A stretch of DNA of 64,000 nt from CAVUMR01 sp963742715 (GTDB lineage Bacteria > Actinomycetota > Actinomycetes > Mycobacteriales > Micromonosporaceae): contig CAVUMR010000002.1 of the NCBI GenBank assembly GCA_963742715.1, positions 2,604,001-2,668,000 on the forward strand, in the 5' to 3' direction. The first letter of the stretch is position 1. Every line of letters begins with the position of its first letter. Below are positions 50,301 through 58,500 of this stretch, in pieces. The notes under the pieces are model-generated. The model was given only the letters and a program-made list of their open reading frames with translations, was not told the origin of the DNA and did no database searches. A program made the position numbers and the translations under genes.

Positions 50301-53300
50301 TCCAGCCCGAACGCGTACGCCACCCGCCCGGACAGCACACTGGCCGACACCCCGGTCGCGCCGTACCCGGCGAGCTCGTCGCCGGCGTCGCGTACCACGC
50401 CGCCGAAGTCCTGGCCGTTCGTACCGGCGAACACCCCGACCGGCGCACCGCGCAGTGAGAGCGGATCGATGCCGGCCGCCTCGATCGCCTCCCACGAGGT
50501 CTCGAGTAGCAACCGCTGCTGCGGATCCATCGCCAACGCCTCACGCGGCGAGATCCCGAAGAACTCCGCGTCGAAGCCGCCCGCGTCGTACAGGAAACCG
50601 CCCTCGGTCACGTACGAGGAGCCGGGGTGGTCGGGGTCGGGGTGGACCAGCGAGTCGAGGTCCCAGCCCCGGTTAGTGGGGAACGCGGAGATCGCGTCGG
50701 TACCGCCGGCGAGCAGCTCCCACAGCTCGGCCGGGTTGCGCACGCCACCGGGGAACCGGCAGGCCATGCCGACGATCGCGATCCGGTCGTCGTACGACGC
50801 GGCGACGGTCGCGGCGACCGGCGCGGCCGCGGCCTGCCCGAACAGCTCCCCGTGCAGGTACCCGGCGACGGCGGCACAGGTCGGATAGTCGAACGCCAGC
50901 GTGCTGGGCACTACCAGACCGGTGGCCGCGTGCAGCTGGTTCCGCAGCTCCACCGCGGTGAGCGAGGTGAACCCGAGGTCCCCGAAGGTCCGTTCAGCCG
51001 GTACCGCCTCGGCCGACGGGTGTCCGAGCACCGCGGCGACCTGAGCGCGGACCAACTGCGACAGTCCGCGCAGCTGTTCGGACCGGCTGGCCCCGGCGAG
51101 CCGGGCCACGACAGCCGGCGCGTCGCCACGGCCGGGTGCCGCGATCCCGGCCGGGGCGGCGGGCAGCAGATCGCGTACCAGCGGATCCGGCCGACCCTCG
51201 CCGGCCACCCGGTCCCAGTCGACGTCGGCGACCACGACGGTCGTCTCGTCGCGTTCGACGGCCTGGAACAGCGCGCGGACCGCGATGTCCGGCGGCATGG
51301 CGCCGAACCCCCGGCGCGCGGTCCGGGTCTCGAAGTCACCGGCGCTGACGCCCCCGTCGGCCCACAGTCCCCAGGCGATCGAGGTGGCCGGCAGCCCGTC
51401 GGCGCGTCGCCGCTCGGCGAGCGCGTCGAGGAACGCGTTGCCCGGGGCGTAGTTGCCCTGTCCGGCGCCGCCGAACACGCCCGCGAACGACGAGAAGAGG
51501 ACGAAGGCCGACAGGTCGGCGTCGCGGGTCAGCTCGTCCAGGTTGCGCGCCGCGGCGGCCTTGGCGCGCAGCGCGACGGCGAGCTGCTCGACGGCCAGCC
51601 CGTCCAGCAGCGCGTCGTCGAGCACCGCCGCGGTGTGCAGCACCGCGGTCAGCGGGCAGTCCTCCGGTACGGTCCGGAGCAGCTCGGCGACCGCGGACCG
51701 GTCCGCGACGTCGCAGGCCGCGACGGTCACCCGGGCGCCGGCATCGCCCAGCTCCTGGGCCAGCGAGTCGGCACCGGGGGCCGCCGGTCCACGGCGACTG
51801 ACCAGCAGCAGGTGCTCGGCTCCGGCTGCGGCGAGGGTGCGGGCGACCCGCTGACCGAGCGCACCGGTACCGCCGGTGATCAGGACCGTGCCGCGGTACG
51901 GCCAGGCAGGGCGGCCGGCCGCGGCCCCGGGGCGTCGGCGATACGGGGCGGGCCGCAGGCGGCGGGCGTACCGGCCGGTCGGGCGGATCGCGACGTTGTC
52001 CTCGGTACCGCTGCCGAAGACGGTCGCCGCGAGCCGGTCGAGCGCCCGGGCGTCCGGTACCTCCGGCAGGTCCAGGATGCCGCCCCAGCGAGGTGGCTGT
52101 TCCGCGCGCAGCACCCCGGCGAGGCCCCACAGCATGGCCTGCTCGGGGTGGCGTACCGGATCGTTGGGTCCGGTGGAGACGGCGCCGCAGGTGGCGAGCC
52201 AGACGGGTGCGGCGATCCGGCTGTCGCCGAGCGCCTGGACGAGGGTGACCGTGCCGGCGAGCGCGGCTGGCACGGTGGCGTGCCCGGGGTGTTCGCGCCG
52301 GTCGAGGCCGAGCAGGCAGAGCACGGTGTTCACCGGCCGGGTTGCCGCGCGTACGGCGTCGGCGAGTCGGGCGGCGAGCTCGTCACGGCCGGTGCCGGCA
52401 GCCACGGACACGGTCAGTACGTCCTCGCCGGACAGCGCCGCGGTCCACGCGTCGGCTCCGGGACTGCCGGTCGGATCGTCCGGTACGACGAGCAGGCACG
52501 CACCGGTACGGGGCCGCGGGTCGTCGTCACCGAGCGGCTGCCAGGTGACGCGGTACCGCCAGGAGTCGAGGCTCGCCTCGACGGACCGCTCGCGGCGCCA
52601 GGCGGCCAGCGCCGGGACGACCGCGTCGAGGGAGTCGCGGGAGCTCACGGCCAGCGTGTCGGCCACGGCGGCGACGTCCTCGTCCTCCACCGCCCGCCAG
52701 AACTGCTCCTCGCCCGCCGACGCGGCCCCGACGGCCGATGCGCCGGTACGGGCCGGGCTGAGCCAGTACCGCTGGCGTTGGAAGGCGTACGTGGGCAGGT
52801 CCACCAACCGACCCGCGACCCCGACCTGCCGGTGGTACGCCGGCCAGTCCACCGCCACTCCGGACACGTGCAGCTCGGCCAGACCGGCGAGCAGCGCAAC
52901 CGGTTCTGGCCGGTCCTTGCGCAGCACCGGTACCGCCAGCACGTCATTTACCGCGTCGGTTACCTGGTCGGTCACCAGTGGGGTCAGCACCCCGGACGGC
53001 CCGACCTCCACGAACGTCCGAACGCCGGCAGTCCGCAACGCGGCAACGCCGTCGCCGAACCGCACCGCCTCCCGTACGTGCCGCACCCAGTAGCCCGGCC
53101 GCGTCACCTCGGCCGAGACCAGGCCACCGGTCAGGTTCGACACCAGCGGGATCGACGGCTCGCTGAACGAGATCCCGGCCAGCGCAGCCTCGAAGGAAGC
53201 GAGCATCGGCTCCATCAACGCCGAATGGAACGCATGGCTGACCGTCAACCGCTTGGTCCGCACGCCTTTTCCGGTCCACACCGATTCCACTGCCGCGACC

Positions 53301-55471
53301 GCATCCGCCGATCCGGATACGACGCAGGCGGCCGGGCCGTTGACCGCGGCGAGGTCGGCGCCGTCAACCAGGGACTCGCATACCGCAGACTCGTCGGCCG
53401 CGACCGCGAGCATCGCCCCGCCCGCCGGTAGCGCCTGCATCAGGCGGCCCCGCGCCGCGACCAGCGTGCACGCATCGTCCAGCGACAACACCCCGGCGAC
53501 GTGCGCGGCGGTGATCTCGCCGATGGAGTGCCCGGCCACGAAGTCCGGTCGCACCCCCAGCGAGGACAGCAGCCGGAACAGCGCCACCTCCACCGCGAAC
53601 AACCCCGCCTGGGTGTACCGGGTCTGGTCGATCAGCTCCGAATCGAGCGCCTCGGCCAGCCCGTCGAACCGGTCACACACCTCATCGAACGCCGCCGCGA
53701 ACACCGGAAACGCCGCCGCCAGTTCCCGGCCCATCCCGGCACGCTGCGCACCCTGCCCGGAAAACAGGAACGCCACCGGACCACGCTCAACGGCAACCCC
53801 GGACACCACGGCACCGGACGGCTCACCGCCTGCCACCGCCCGCAACCCGGCCAACAGCTCATCCCGATCCGAGGCGAGCACCACCGCCCGGTGATCCAAC
53901 ACCGCCCGCGACACCGCCGACGACCACGCCACCTCCGCCGCGTCCACCGCGGGACGCTCGGCCAACCAACCGGCCCACCGGTTCGCCTGACCAGCCAGCG
54001 CCGCCGACGACCGTGCCGACACCAGCACCGCAAGCGGCGCCCCCGACCCGGTCGCACCCGATTCGTCAGTGACCGGCTCGGCGAATTCAGGCGCACCCTC
54101 GAGAACGACATGCGCGTTAGTGCCGGAAATCCCGAACGACGACACCGCCGCCCGCCGCGGCCGATCCACCACCGGCCACGGCGTCGCCTCCCGCGCGAGA
54201 GCTACCGCACCGGCCGACCAGTCCACATGCGACGACGGCTCGTCCACGTGCAGCGACGCCGGGACCACCCCGTGCCGCATCGCCAGCACCATCTTCATCA
54301 CGCCCGCGACCCCGGCCGCCGCCTGCGTGTGCCCGAGGTTCGACTTGACCGAACCCAGCAACAGCGGCCGATCCGCCGGCCGGTCCTGCCCATACGTCGC
54401 GAGCAGCGCCTGCGCCTCGATCGGATCACCGAGGACCGTACCGGTGCCGTGCGCCTCCACCGCGTCGATCTCGCCGGTGACCAGCCGCGCGTTCGCCAGC
54501 GCCTGCCGGATCACCCGCTGCTGACTCGGCCCGTTCGGCGCGGTCAACCCGTTCGACGCACCGTCCTGGTTCACCGCCGAGCCGCGCACCACCGCCAACA
54601 CCCGACGCCCCGCGGCCAGAGCGTCGGAGAGCCGCTGCACCAGCAGCACCCCGGCTCCCTCGGACCAGCCGGTACCGTCCGCCGCGTCCGAGAACGACTT
54701 GCACCGCCCGTCCGCGGCCAGGCCCCGCTGCCGGGAGAAGTCGATGAACGTCTCCGGGGTGCACATCACCGTCACCCCGCCGGCCAGCGCCAGGTCGCAC
54801 TCCCCGGCCCGCAGCGCCTGCGCCGCCAGGTGCAACGCCACCAGCGACGACGAACACGCCGTGTCGACCGTTACCGCCGGCCCCTCGAACCCGAACGTGA
54901 AGGCCACCCGCCCGGACAGCACGCTGCTCGCGGTACCGGTACCGATGAAGCCCTCGATGACCTCCGGCACCTCGCCCAGGCCGGCCGCGTAGTTGTGGTA
55001 CATGAGACCGGCGAACACGCCCACCCGACCGCCGCGCAACGAGTGCGGATCGATCCGGCCGTGCTCGATCGCCTCCCACGAGATCTCCAGCAGCAACCGC
55101 TGCTGCGGATCCATGGCGGATGCCTCGTACGGCGACACCTTGAACAGCTCGGCGTCGAAGTCGCCGGCGTCGTGCAGGAAGCCACCCTGATTCGTGTACG
55201 ACGTGCCACGGCGCGAACCGGACGGGTCGTACAACTCCTCAAGATTCCAACCCCGGTCGATTGGGAAACCGGTAACGCCGTCCCGTCCGTTCGCGACCAG
55301 CTCCCAAAGGTCCTCCGGCGAGCGAACCCCACCGGGATACCGGCACGCCATCCCGACGATCGCGATGGGTTCGTGGTTCCGCTCGTCGGCTGCCCGCAGT
55401 CGCTCACTGGTCTCGTGCAGCTCAGCGGTGACGCGCTTGAGGTACTCGCGGAGCCTGTCTTCGTTCGCCAT
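41378..55471 (-). CDS. Type I modular polyketide synthase PKS-C, three KS-AT-KR-ACP modules, 4697 aa
   Basis: Three-module PKS that should install three consecutive oxygenated carbons. The N-terminal docking coiled coil begins MANEDRLREYLKRVTAELHE (residues 1-35). C1 spans about 36-1548, C2 1560-3061, C3 3078-4611; the C-terminal docking region (4625-4697) ends in DEIFEIIQREFGKK. All three ATs have GHSIGE and HAFH (malonyl-CoA type). The C1 KR has the LDD motif (B-type); the C2 and C3 KRs lack LDD and have the Trp of A-type KRs (AGVWGSAGQAVY). In C2 the catalytic Asn four residues after the Tyr is Ser (YAAASGF), against Asn in C3 (YAAGNAF). The C1 ACP has GFTSL instead of GFDSL but keeps the attachment Ser. 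ATG 55471 has AGGTGA (55478-55483) six bases upstream. The gap to PKS-B is 82 bp and contains a hairpin; the phosphoesterase gene follows. Confidence 0.97.
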   Translation of the reverse strand: MANEDRLREYLKRVTAELHETSERLRAADERNHEPIAIVGMACRYPGGVRSPEDLWELVANGRDGVTGFPIDRGWNLEELYDPSGSRRGTSYTNQGGFLHDAGDFDAELFKVSPYEASAMDPQQRLLLEISWEAIEHGRIDPHSLRGGRVGVFAGLMYHNYAAGLGEVPEVIEGFIGTGTASSVLSGRVAFTFGFEGPAVTVDTACSSSLVALHLAAQALRAGECDLALAGGVTVMCTPETFIDFSRQRGLAADGRCKSFSDAADGTGWSEGAGVLLVQRLSDALAAGRRVLAVVRGSAVNQDGASNGLTAPNGPSQQRVIRQALANARLVTGEIDAVEAHGTGTVLGDPIEAQALLATYGQDRPADRPLLLGSVKSNLGHTQAAAGVAGVMKMVLAMRHGVVPASLHVDEPSSHVDWSAGAVALAREATPWPVVDRPRRAAVSSFGISGTNAHVVLEGAPEFAEPVTDESGATGSGAPLAVLVSARSSAALAGQANRWAGWLAERPAVDAAEVAWSSAVSRAVLDHRAVVLASDRDELLAGLRAVAGGEPSGAVVSGVAVERGPVAFLFSGQGAQRAGMGRELAAAFPVFAAAFDEVCDRFDGLAEALDSELIDQTRYTQAGLFAVEVALFRLLSSLGVRPDFVAGHSIGEITAAHVAGVLSLDDACTLVAARGRLMQALPAGGAMLAVAADESAVCESLVDGADLAAVNGPAACVVSGSADAVAAVESVWTGKGVRTKRLTVSHAFHSALMEPMLASFEAALAGISFSEPSIPLVSNLTGGLVSAEVTRPGYWVRHVREAVRFGDGVAALRTAGVRTFVEVGPSGVLTPLVTDQVTDAVNDVLAVPVLRKDRPEPVALLAGLAELHVSGVAVDWPAYHRQVGVAGRLVDLPTYAFQRQRYWLSPARTGASAVGAASAGEEQFWRAVEDEDVAAVADTLAVSSRDSLDAVVPALAAWRRERSVEASLDSWRYRVTWQPLGDDDPRPRTGACLLVVPDDPTGSPGADAWTAALSGEDVLTVSVAAGTGRDELAARLADAVRAATRPVNTVLCLLGLDRREHPGHATVPAALAGTVTLVQALGDSRIAAPVWLATCGAVSTGPNDPVRHPEQAMLWGLAGVLRAEQPPRWGGILDLPEVPDARALDRLAATVFGSGTEDNVAIRPTGRYARRLRPAPYRRRPGAAAGRPAWPYRGTVLITGGTGALGQRVARTLAAAGAEHLLLVSRRGPAAPGADSLAQELGDAGARVTVAACDVADRSAVAELLRTVPEDCPLTAVLHTAAVLDDALLDGLAVEQLAVALRAKAAAARNLDELTRDADLSAFVLFSSFAGVFGGAGQGNYAPGNAFLDALAERRRADGLPATSIAWGLWADGGVSAGDFETRTARRGFGAMPPDIAVRALFQAVERDETTVVVADVDWDRVAGEGRPDPLVRDLLPAAPAGIAAPGRGDAPAVVARLAGASRSEQLRGLSQLVRAQVAAVLGHPSAEAVPAERTFGDLGFTSLTAVELRNQLHAATGLVVPSTLAFDYPTCAAVAGYLHGELFGQAAAAPVAATVAASYDDRIAIVGMACRFPGGVRNPAELWELLAGGTDAISAFPTNRGWDLDSLVHPDPDHPGSSYVTEGGFLYDAGGFDAEFFGISPREALAMDPQQRLLLETSWEAIEAAGIDPLSLRGAPVGVFAGTNGQDFGGVVRDAGDELAGYGATGVSASVLSGRVAYAFGLEGPAVTVDTACSSSLVALHLAARSLQSGECDLALAGGVTVMTTPGAFVEFSRQRGLAADGRCKAFADGADGTGWGEGVGVLLVQRLSDAVAAGRRVLAVVRGSAVNQDGASNGLTAPNGPSQQRVIRQALANAGLSTVDVDAVEAHGTGTALGDPIEAQALLATYGQDRPADRPALVGSVKSNLGHTQAAAGVAGVMKMIMAMRYGVVPPSLHVGEPSSHVDWSSGAVSVVTEATPWPVLDRPRRAAVSSFGISGTNAHVVLEGAPESAEPVLDQPVLDEPVLDESCQVLLPWPVSGRSARGLAGQAARLADAVPALPPVDVAWSLATARAALEHRAVVLGTGLNELVTGLDAVSAGQDVPEVISDVAAERGPMAFLFSGQGAQRVGMGRELYEAFPVFAAAFDEVCDRFDGLSEALDSDLIDQTQYTQPGLFAVEVALCRLLSSFGVAPDFVAGHSIGEITAAHVAGVFSLDDACTLVAARGRLMQALPAGGAMLAVAADETAVRDSLVDGADLAAVNGPSACVVSGSADAVAAVESVWTAKGVRTKRLTVSHAFHSALMEPMLASFEAELAGIEFHPPSIPLVSNLTGALAGDDVCTPDYWVRHVRETVRFADGVGALRDAGVDTFVEVGPDAVLTPMMGESAAGALCVATLRRGREDVRSAVSALARLYVSGVAVDWVAYLRQAGAAGRLVDLPTYAFQHDWFWPVPSTSTARTGLEQHAVDQRFWDAVERADLSELGAADVDEPVGAVLPRLVEWRRRAEREQTVDSWRYRERWVRLDEVPRPVLSGDWLVVVPPADADGGLVAEVTGGMERAGARVRVVELDLAGLDCEAAAALLSGIDGSAGVVCLAPAGVPVDDPAGIGLVSGLTGLVQGLVAAGFGGRLWCVTRGGVSVGGSDRIADVGAGLVWGFGRTVGLELPRLWGGLVDVPTDGVVGAAVAGVLSGGDEDQVAVRASGVFGRRLVRAAAVPAGPVALSGTVVVTGGTGALGGRVARWAVQRGAEHVVLMSRRGADAPGAAELVAELTASGARASVVACDVADRVAVAGLADELAAAGDVVRAVVHAAGVAESTPLLEVDPAEVAEVQRAKVGGAVVLAEVFGDRELDAFVLFSSIAGVWGSAGQAVYAAASGFLDGLAAWRRQRGLVATSAAWGPWGEVGMAAGAVSEGLARRGLVGMEPGMAVLALERAVAGGDGAVVVADVDWARFVGSFTALRPSALFGDLPEARAALAEPGPDRAPNGHESALAGALAGLSPAEHEVALVDLVRSQAATVLGHGSADPVPADRAFQRLGFDSLTAVELRNRLTTETGLKLPATLVFDYPTPADLGRYLSGELLGRSRPVPVVTRVAVRDDDPIAIVGMACRLPGNVRTAEDLWQLLVEGRDGISDFPLDRGWDRHPDGVASSAQFVRLGGFLYDAGGFDAEFFGISPREALAMDPQQRLLLEVSWEAIETAGMDPTSLKGSRVGVFAGAGYQGYAAGSIGRVEEVGGHLLTGNATSVLSGRVAYSFGFEGPALTVDTACSSSLVALHLAARSLRSGECDLALAGGVTVMATPGTFAEFARQGGLAADGRCKSFSDAADGTGWSEGVGMVLVQRLSDAVAAGRRVLAVVRGSAVNQDGASNGLTAPNGPAQQRVIREALASADLSTAEVDVVEAHGTGTALGDPIEAQALLATYGQDRPADRPLLLGSVKSNLGHTQAAAGVAGVIKLVLAMRHGVVPASLHVAEPSSQVDWSTGAVSLVTEAAAWPETGRPRRAAVSSFGISGTNAHVILEEALKPVDPRGLSDPAAVPAARSDRDQWEAPGPRQGRPGVPHGTEEASPPGSDETPAATPAIVPVVLSAHTAPALAAQATRWAEWLSAGAPLRLADVAFSAATARAVLEHRAVITAVDREELLAGVQALASGEAAPGVVSGVAEKRGPVAFLFSGQGSQRAGMGLGLYEAFPVFAAAFDEVCAEFDGLSDALDSELIDQTRYTQPGLFAVEVALFRLLSSLGVRPDFVAGHSIGEIAAAHVAGVLSLRDACTLVAARGRLMQALPAGGAMLAVAADEAAVRESLVDGVDIAAVNGPSACVVSGSADAVANVEAVWTGKGVRTKRLTVSHAFHSALMEPMLADFAAALDGIEFQPPSIPLVSNLTGGLVSDEVARPGYWVRHVREAVRFGDGVAYLCEQGVGTFVEVGPDATLTALAQDIAPEAVFAATQRRDRDEAQVLVSALGLLHATGTEVDWRAYLGDGHRTVDLPTYAFDHQRYWLEDPEPAPAGGTSAAADERFWAAVAGADLSVLGADCAVDADEPVGVVLPRLAEWRRRAEREATVDSWRYRESWVRLDDVPAPALSGDWLVLVPQGDAGDASVAELAGGMERAGARIRTMEVELAGLDRAAATALLSGIDGLTGVVCLAPAGVPVDDPAGVGLVSGLMGLVQGLAAAGFGGRLWWVTRGGVSVGGSDRLVDPAAGLVWGLGRVVALELPGLWGGLVDVPADGVAGAAVAGVLSGCGEDQVAVRSSGLFGRRLVRAVAGPAGPVGPVALSGTVVVTGGTGGLGGRVARWAVQRGADHVVLMSRRGADAPGASELVAELTASGARASVVACDVADRGAVEALAAELVAAGEVVRGVVHAAGIPESTPLLEVDPAEVAEVQRAKVGGAVVLAEVFGDRELDAFVLFSSIAGVWGSAGQAVYAAGNAFLDALAVWRRQRGLAATSVAWGPWGEVGMAVGAVSEGLARRGLVGMDPGLAVAGLERAVVGGDVSVVVADVDWARFVGSFTALRSSVLFAELPEAQSALTAQDTAAATAPDESAGLRGRLAEAGAADRNRILLDLVREAAAAVLGHRTTSGIKPARGFLELGFDSLTAVELRNRLTTETGLKLPTTLVFDYPTPADLASYLAAGLVPDEPVVPVVSEVDKLDRLLTSLPADHADAAEVTKRLEDLVLRWRAAHAPEVPAPAPVLDGELADATQDEIFEIIQREFGKK
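41640..46240 (-). other. PKS-C module C3: KS-AT(malonyl)-KR(A1)-ACP
   Basis: KS 46240-44975, AT 44535-43740 (GHSIGE, HAFH), KR 43490-41960 (GGTGGLG, no LDD, AGVWGSAGQAVYAAGNAF: A1-type, complete tetrad), ACP 41860-41640. An L-hydroxyl is expected. The head of the module is shortened relative to its neighbours (the usual GWDLDxLY segment reads GWDRHPDGVA). The C-terminal docking domain follows. Confidence 0.93.
46290..50795 (-). other. PKS-C module C2: KS-AT(malonyl)-KR(A-type, Asn replaced)-ACP
   Basis: KS 50795-49515, AT 49185-48390 (GHSIGE, HAFH), KR 48125-46590, ACP 46500-46290. The KR nucleotide motif (GGTGALG), Lys, Ser and Tyr are present and the Trp marks an A-type domain. The residue four after the catalytic Tyr, normally Asn, is Ser (YAAASGF, near 46905-46925). 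Outcome is an L-hydroxyl if still active, or a ketone if not. Confidence 0.92.
50830..55365 (-). other. PKS-C module C1: KS-AT(malonyl)-KR(B)-ACP
   Basis: KS 55365-54095 (FKVSPYEASAMDP where others read FGISPREALAMDP), AT 53790-52975 (GHSIGE, HAFH), KR 52715-51150 (GGTGALG, AAVLDD, NYAPGNAF: B-type), ACP 51065-50830 (GFTSL). No DH is present, so a D-hydroxyl is expected. KS and AT closely match PKS-B, whereas the KR and ACP do not. Confidence 0.93.
52761..55365. repeat. Direct repeat, copy in PKS-C module C1 (KS-AT)
   Basis: Matches 58291-60905 of PKS-B with an offset of about 5524-5530. Long runs are identical, broken by short diverged patches, for example near 53090-53160. Confidence 0.8.
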
Positions 55472-55521
55472 CGATGGTCACCTGTCGCGTTGGTTGACAA
55501 GCTGTCGGCTTCGCGGGGCGC

Positions 55522-55552
55522 CGGCCCGCCGGTCGTGGCTCATGGCGGGCCG
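55522..55552 (-). promoter_or_regulatory. GC-rich inverted repeat between PKS-B and PKS-C
   Basis: CGGCCCGCC and GGCGGGCCG are perfect 9-bp arms with a 13-base loop, beginning two bases after the PKS-B stop and ending 50 bp before PKS-C. Without a U-tract it may be an intercistronic stability or attenuation hairpin rather than a full terminator. Confidence 0.45.
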
Positions 55553-55553
55553 A

Positions 55554-58500
55554 TCAGGACGAGCCGAGCTTCTTGTCGATGAATGCGAAGAGCTCGTCGT
55601 CGCTCGCCTCATCGAGGAGCTCCGTCACCGCGGGGGTGGCCTGCGCTCGGGCCGCCTCCCAGCGGGACATCAGTGCCTTGAGCCGCTGACCGACCAGCGC
55701 GTGCGTCTCGTCATCGGCGCTCAGCGCCCGCAGGTCGTCGGCGGAGGTCGCGGCGAACACCGCCTCCAGCCGGTCCAGCTCCGCCAGTACAGGCTGGTTG
55801 GTCTGGTGATCCGACAGCTGCCCGGTCAGCACGTCGGCGAGCGCGCGGGGCGTCGGGTAATCGAAGATCAACGTGGCCGGCAGCCGGAGCCCGGTCGTCG
55901 CGGTGAGCTGGTTGCGCAGCTCCACCGCGGTCAACGAGTCGAACCCGAGTTCGGTGAAGGTGTGGTCCGGGCGTACCGCGTCGGTCGACGCGTAGCCCAG
56001 CACCTCGACCACCCGACCGATCACCGCCTCGGTCACCACTCGCGGCCGATCCTCCACCGCCACCGACGCCAGCCGGTCCCGCAGCGACCCGGGCCCGGCC
56101 GCACCGGCGGCCGCCCGCCGCGGCCGGGTCCGCACCAACCCCCGCAGCACCACCGGCAACTGCCCTGCCTCGGCCTGTCGGGCCAGCGCGGACCGGTCCC
56201 AGCGCGCCGCCACCACCACCGGCCGCTCGCCCAGCCCCGCGTCGAACAGCGCCAGGCCCTCGTCCGCCGACATCCCGACGATGCCGTGCCGCGCCATCCG
56301 CTGCCGCTGCGCGACGGTCAGCTCGCCGGTCATGCCACTCACCGGCTCCCACAACCCCCACGCCATCGACGTCGCCGGCAACCCCGCCGCCCGACGCCGG
56401 CACGCCAACGCGTCCACGAACGCGTTCGCGGCGGCGTAGTTGCCCTGCCCGGGCCCACCGAGCACGCCGGCGACCGACGAGAACAGCACGAACATCGACA
56501 GGTCGAGGTGCCGCGTCAACTCGTGCAGATGCCAGGCGGCGTCAGCCTTGCCCCGCAGTACCCCATCGATCCGGTCCTGGGTCAGAGCGGTGACCACCGC
56601 GTCGTCGAGCACGCCGGCGGCATGCACCACACCGGTCAGCGGATGCGCCGCCGGAACCCCGGCCACCAACTCCGCCACCGCGTCCCGGTCGGACACGTCG
56701 CACCCGACGAACCGCACCTCGGCCCCGAGCGCCTCCAACTCCGCCCGCAGCTCAGCCGCGCCGGGCGCCTGCGCGCCGCGCCGGCTCACCAACACCAGCT
56801 GCCGTACCTTGTGCGCGACCACCAGGTGCCGGGCCACCAGGCCACCCAGCGCACCCGACGCACCGGTCACCAACACCGTCCCGGCCGGGTCCACCTCCAC
56901 CCCGTCCACGCCGCCTGCCGCCGGCACCAGTCGCGGCACCAGAACCTGCCCGTCCCGTACGACGAACTGCGGCTCCCCGGTCGCCAGCGCAGCGGCGAAC
57001 GTGGCCGGATCACAGCCCGCATCCACCTCCCCCAGCACGAACCGGCCCGGATGTTCTGCCTGCGCCGATCGCACCAGACCCCATACCGCGGCTCCCGCCA
57101 GGTCCGCACCGTCGACCGCACCCCGGGTCATCACGACCAGCCGGCGGCCGTCGTACCGCTCGTCGGCCAGCCACTCCCGCAGCACGGCCAGCACCTCGCC
57201 GAGCCGCGCCCGCGTGTCCGCCGGTACCGGACCCGATCCAGCCGGTACCGGATGCACCACCCATGGCGCGTCCCCCGCCGCGGCCAGGCCGTCCACCACC
57301 GCCGTCACGACCAGTGACTCACCCAGCCCCACCACACCCGACACCCCGGCCCCGGGCAACGACACCGGTGACCACTCCACGTCGTACAGCGGGCGGTCGG
57401 AGGCGGGACGCAGCTGTTCCGCGTCAACCGGTCGGGTGGCCAGCGCGTCCACCCGCGCGACCGGACGACCCTCCGGATCGGCCAGGTCCAGTGCGACACC
57501 GCTGCTCGTACGAACCACCCGCACCCGCAGCGCGGTGGCGCCCGCCACGGACAGCGTCACACCGGTCCACGAGAACGGCAGCCGTACCTCGCTGTCCCCG
57601 GCGCCTTCCCCGTCCAACTCCACCGCGTGCAGCGCCGCGTCCAGCAACGCCGGGTGCAAGCCGAACCCGTCCGCCGAGACCCCGTCCGGCAACGCGACCT
57701 CGGCGTACACCTCGTCGCCCAGCCGCCACGCGGACCGCAACCCGCGGAATGCCGGCCCGTAGTCCAGACCGAGCCGGGACAGCTCGTCGTAGCGCCCCGC
57801 CACGTCCACCGGCTCCGCCTCCGCCGGCGGCCACGGTCCGGACAGCGGATCGACACCCGCCGGAGCCGCGGCAACGCCTACCACACCTTCGGCATGCCGG
57901 GTCCACGCGCCGGTACGGTCGGTCGCTGGACGGGACAGCACCACCACCCGGCGCCGGCCACCGTCGTCGGGCGGCCCGACGCTCACCTGTACGGCGACCG
58001 CGTGCTCCTCGGACAGCACCAGCGGCGCCTCCAGGGTCAGCTCCTCGACCGCGTCGCAGCCGACCTCGGCCGCCGCGTGCAGCGCGAGCTCGATCAGCGC
58101 GGCACCGGGCACCACGACCGTGTCCCACACGGCGTGGTCCGCGAGCCACGGCATCGTCTCCAGCGACAACCGGGTGCCGAAGATCCGTACGTCCTCGGCG
58201 GTCGAAGCCACCTCGGCGGACAGCAGCGGGTGCTCCACCCGCCGCAGCCCCAGTCCGGCGCCGTCGACGCCACCGGGCGTACCGAGGTCGAGCCAGTACC
58301 GCTGGCGTTGGAAGGCGTACGTGGGCAGGTCCACCAACCGACCCGCGACCCCGACCTGCCGGTGGTACGCCGGCCAGTCCACCGCCACTCCGGACACGTG
58401 CAGCTCGGCCAGACCGGCGAGCAGCGCAACCGGTTCTGGCCGGTCCTTGCGCAGCACCGGTACCGCCAGCACGTCATTTACCGCGTCGGTTACCTGGTCG

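Noticed and set aside
50830..51065. C1 ACP considered inactive because of GFTSL
   Set aside because: The phosphopantetheine Ser is retained and Asp-to-Thr at this position does not by itself abolish carrier function.
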